From assembly GCA_046727855.1 (NCBI GenBank), contig JBKPDL010000078.1, positions 1 to 30,210 of the forward strand: a stretch of DNA of 30,210 bases, read 5' to 3'. The position numbers were made by a program, and so were the translations under genes. The notes beneath the pieces are model-generated. The model was not told the origin of the DNA. It ran no database searches and was given only the letters and a program-made list of their open reading frames with translations. This stretch comes from DASPWV01 sp046727855. GTDB taxonomy: Bacteria > Acidobacteriota > Vicinamibacteria > Vicinamibacterales > UBA2999. Positions 28,838 through 30,210 of this stretch are shown piece after piece; the stretch's first letter is position 1, and every line of letters starts with the position of its first letter.

Positions 28838-30210
28838 TGGCTCTACTCAGACCCTCTGGAATCGGCATGGCCCGCGCTGAGCGCGGAGGCGCCGGTCGTG
28901 CGGCTGCAGCGCAGGCGCGCTCGGCCGACGCAGCGATTACGTCCAAGAAAAATGTGAGCGCGGACGCGGCGTGGCGCGAGATGCGCGACCTGTTGTGGGT
29001 GCATCGCCGCCGTCTCGTCATTGGCTTACTGCTGATGCTTGTCGGGCGACTCGCCGGTCTTGTCCTGCCTCTCTCTTCGAAGTACGTCATCGACGAGGTT
29101 CTGGCGAAGCAGCGCTACGAGCTGCTCGCTCCCATCGCCATCGCGGGAGGCGTTGCGACCGCGATCCAGGCGGTCACGTCCTTTGCGTTGTCGCAGATTC
29201 TCGGCGTCGCTGCGCAGCGTGCAATCACCGAGATGCGAAAACGCGTGCAGGCGCACATCATGCGCTTGCCGGTCCGCTATTTCGATGCCACACAAACAGG
29301 CGTGCTCGTGGCGCGAATCATGAGCGACGCGGAGGGGCTGCGGAACCTGGTGGGCACCGGCTTGGTGCAGCTGATCGGCGGTCTCGTCACTGCCGTGCTC
29401 GGGCTAGGCGTGCTCTTCTACGTGAACTGGCGGCTCACCGTCGTCACGATGCTCGTCCTCGGAGTGTTTGCCGGCGGCATGTCGTACGCGTTTCGAAAGC
29501 TTCGTCCGCTCTTCCGCGAGCGCGGCAAGATCAACGCCGAAGTAACCGGCCGGCTCACCGAGGCGCTCGGCGGCATTCGGGTTGTCAAGAGCTATACGGC
29601 CGAAAAGCGCGAAGAGATCGTGTTTGCGCAGGGCGCGCATCGGTTGTTCCGCAATATCGCAAAGTCGATGACCGGCGTGTCGGCGACAACGTCAGGCAGC
29701 AACGTCATTGTCGGTGTCATCAGCATCGTGATGATCTGGCTCGGCGGACGCGACATCCTTGCCGGCCGTATGACGCTCGGCGACTTCTTCATGTACATCT
29801 TCTTCATCGGCCTGGTCGCCGCGCCGCTGGTGTCGATCGCGTCGATCGGGACGCAAATCACCGAGGCGTTTGCCGGCCTCGATCGCATTCGCGAAGTGCT
29901 CGAAACGCCCACCGAGGACGACGTCGACAAGAGCAAGACGCCTCTCACGCGAATCGACGGACACATCGCGTTTGACGACGTGTGGTTCGAGTACAACGAG
30001 GGGCAGCCGGTGCTCAAGGGCGTGTCGTTTGACGCTTCGCCAGGGACGACGACAGCGCTGGTGGGATCGAGTGGATCCGGCAAAAGCACGCTGATCAGTC
30101 TGGTGATGGCGTTCAATCGTCCGACGAAAGGGCGCGTGCTCGTCGACGGCCAGGATCTGGCCGATCTGCGACTGATGGACTATCGCGAGCAGATCGCCTC
30201 GGTGCTGCAG
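28837..30210 (+). CDS. ABC exporter, fused membrane and ATPase domains (3' end cut off)
   Basis: The frame runs to the last base without a stop; 458 residues are visible. A basic, low-complexity N-terminus (about 45 residues) is followed by a six-helix exporter domain (LVIGLLLMLVGRLAGLVLPL through FFMYIFFIGLVAAPLVS). The ATPase domain begins at IAFDDVWFEYNEG, with Walker A GSSGSGKST at residues 410-418, and ends at the Q-loop (ASVLQ). The signature and Walker B lie outside the window. The layout matches lipid A/multidrug-type (MsbA-like) half-transporters that work as dimers. The start is GTG overlapping the apaG stop; an ATG at 28867 is the alternative. The substrate is unknown. Confidence 0.92.
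   Translation, partial: MALLRPSGIGMARAERGGAGRAAAAQARSADAAITSKKNVSADAAWREMRDLLWVHRRRLVIGLLLMLVGRLAGLVLPLSSKYVIDEVLAKQRYELLAPIAIAGGVATAIQAVTSFALSQILGVAAQRAITEMRKRVQAHIMRLPVRYFDATQTGVLVARIMSDAEGLRNLVGTGLVQLIGGLVTAVLGLGVLFYVNWRLTVVTMLVLGVFAGGMSYAFRKLRPLFRERGKINAEVTGRLTEALGGIRVVKSYTAEKREEIVFAQGAHRLFRNIAKSMTGVSATTSGSNVIVGVISIVMIWLGGRDILAGRMTLGDFFMYIFFIGLVAAPLVSIASIGTQITEAFAGLDRIREVLETPTEDDVDKSKTPLTRIDGHIAFDDVWFEYNEGQPVLKGVSFDASPGTTTALVGSSGSGKSTLISLVMAFNRPTKGRVLVDGQDLADLRLMDYREQIASVLQ

Noticed and set aside
28971..29975. Plus-strand open frame of 334 codons inside the last gene
   Set aside because: It is Arg/His-rich and shifted relative to the ABC exporter frame, which has membrane helices and a Walker A motif.

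Overview
This is a GC-rich, gene-dense bacterial window of mostly housekeeping genes. The protein set (Amt plus a very long glutamate synthase large subunit, a DPP5-like S9 peptidase, a two-domain M16 peptidase, a PrcB-type lipoprotein, a DinB-superfamily enzyme, UbiD, EttA) and the unusual intergenic repeats suggest an Acidobacteriota-like soil bacterium, perhaps of the Vicinamibacteria type. That placement is inference; no rRNA or other phylogenetic marker is present. I saw no phage, insertion sequence, CRISPR array, tRNA or rRNA.

Layout. 1-1.2 kb: a possible gene end, a palindromic repeat, a frame-broken GNAT acetyltransferase and decayed sequence. 1.2-1.7 kb: PrcB-domain lipoprotein. 1.9-7.7 kb (minus): nitrogen assimilation block, gltB followed by an overlapping amt. 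8.0-9.9 kb (plus): a conserved-looking unknown protein, a thioredoxin-like [2Fe-2S] ferredoxin and an overlapping terC. 10.0-12.4 kb: an alpha/beta hydrolase (minus), divergent from a second hydrolase followed by rsgA. 12.5-15.8 kb (minus): secreted S9 peptidase, a broken mazF, an ATPase scrap and a secreted HExxH protein. 16.0-20.8 kb (minus): dut and dinB (Pol IV), then a tight osmC / monooxygenase / FAD-oxidoreductase operon. 20.8-25.4 kb (plus): secreted M16 peptidase and ettA. 25.7-30.2 kb (plus): DinB-superfamily protein, ubiD, apaG and an ABC exporter cut by the window end.

The most unusual feature is between the genes. Many of the longer gaps hold a tract in which a trinucleotide anchor (GAA/TTC or ATC/GAT) recurs every 7-8 nt. 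The unit differs from gap to gap, and several tracts are arranged as inverted arms (TTC-phased then GAA-phased) that could fold into long imperfect hairpins. They range from perfect copies (six TTTGAAC heptads at 12495-12536) to heavily diverged 230-nt tracts. Some have been recruited: they supply the likely ribosome binding sites of the ferredoxin and ubiD genes and much of the signal peptide of the PrcB-type lipoprotein. Separately, a short palindromic element with a TTYAGG centre lies between genes near position 130 and again in frame inside gltB, and a GGGGTCTGACCCC palindrome supplies the last codons and stop of terC. These repeat families are the best candidates for something undescribed.

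Frameshifts in the GNAT and MazF genes may be true decay or sequence errors; the sequence alone cannot decide.
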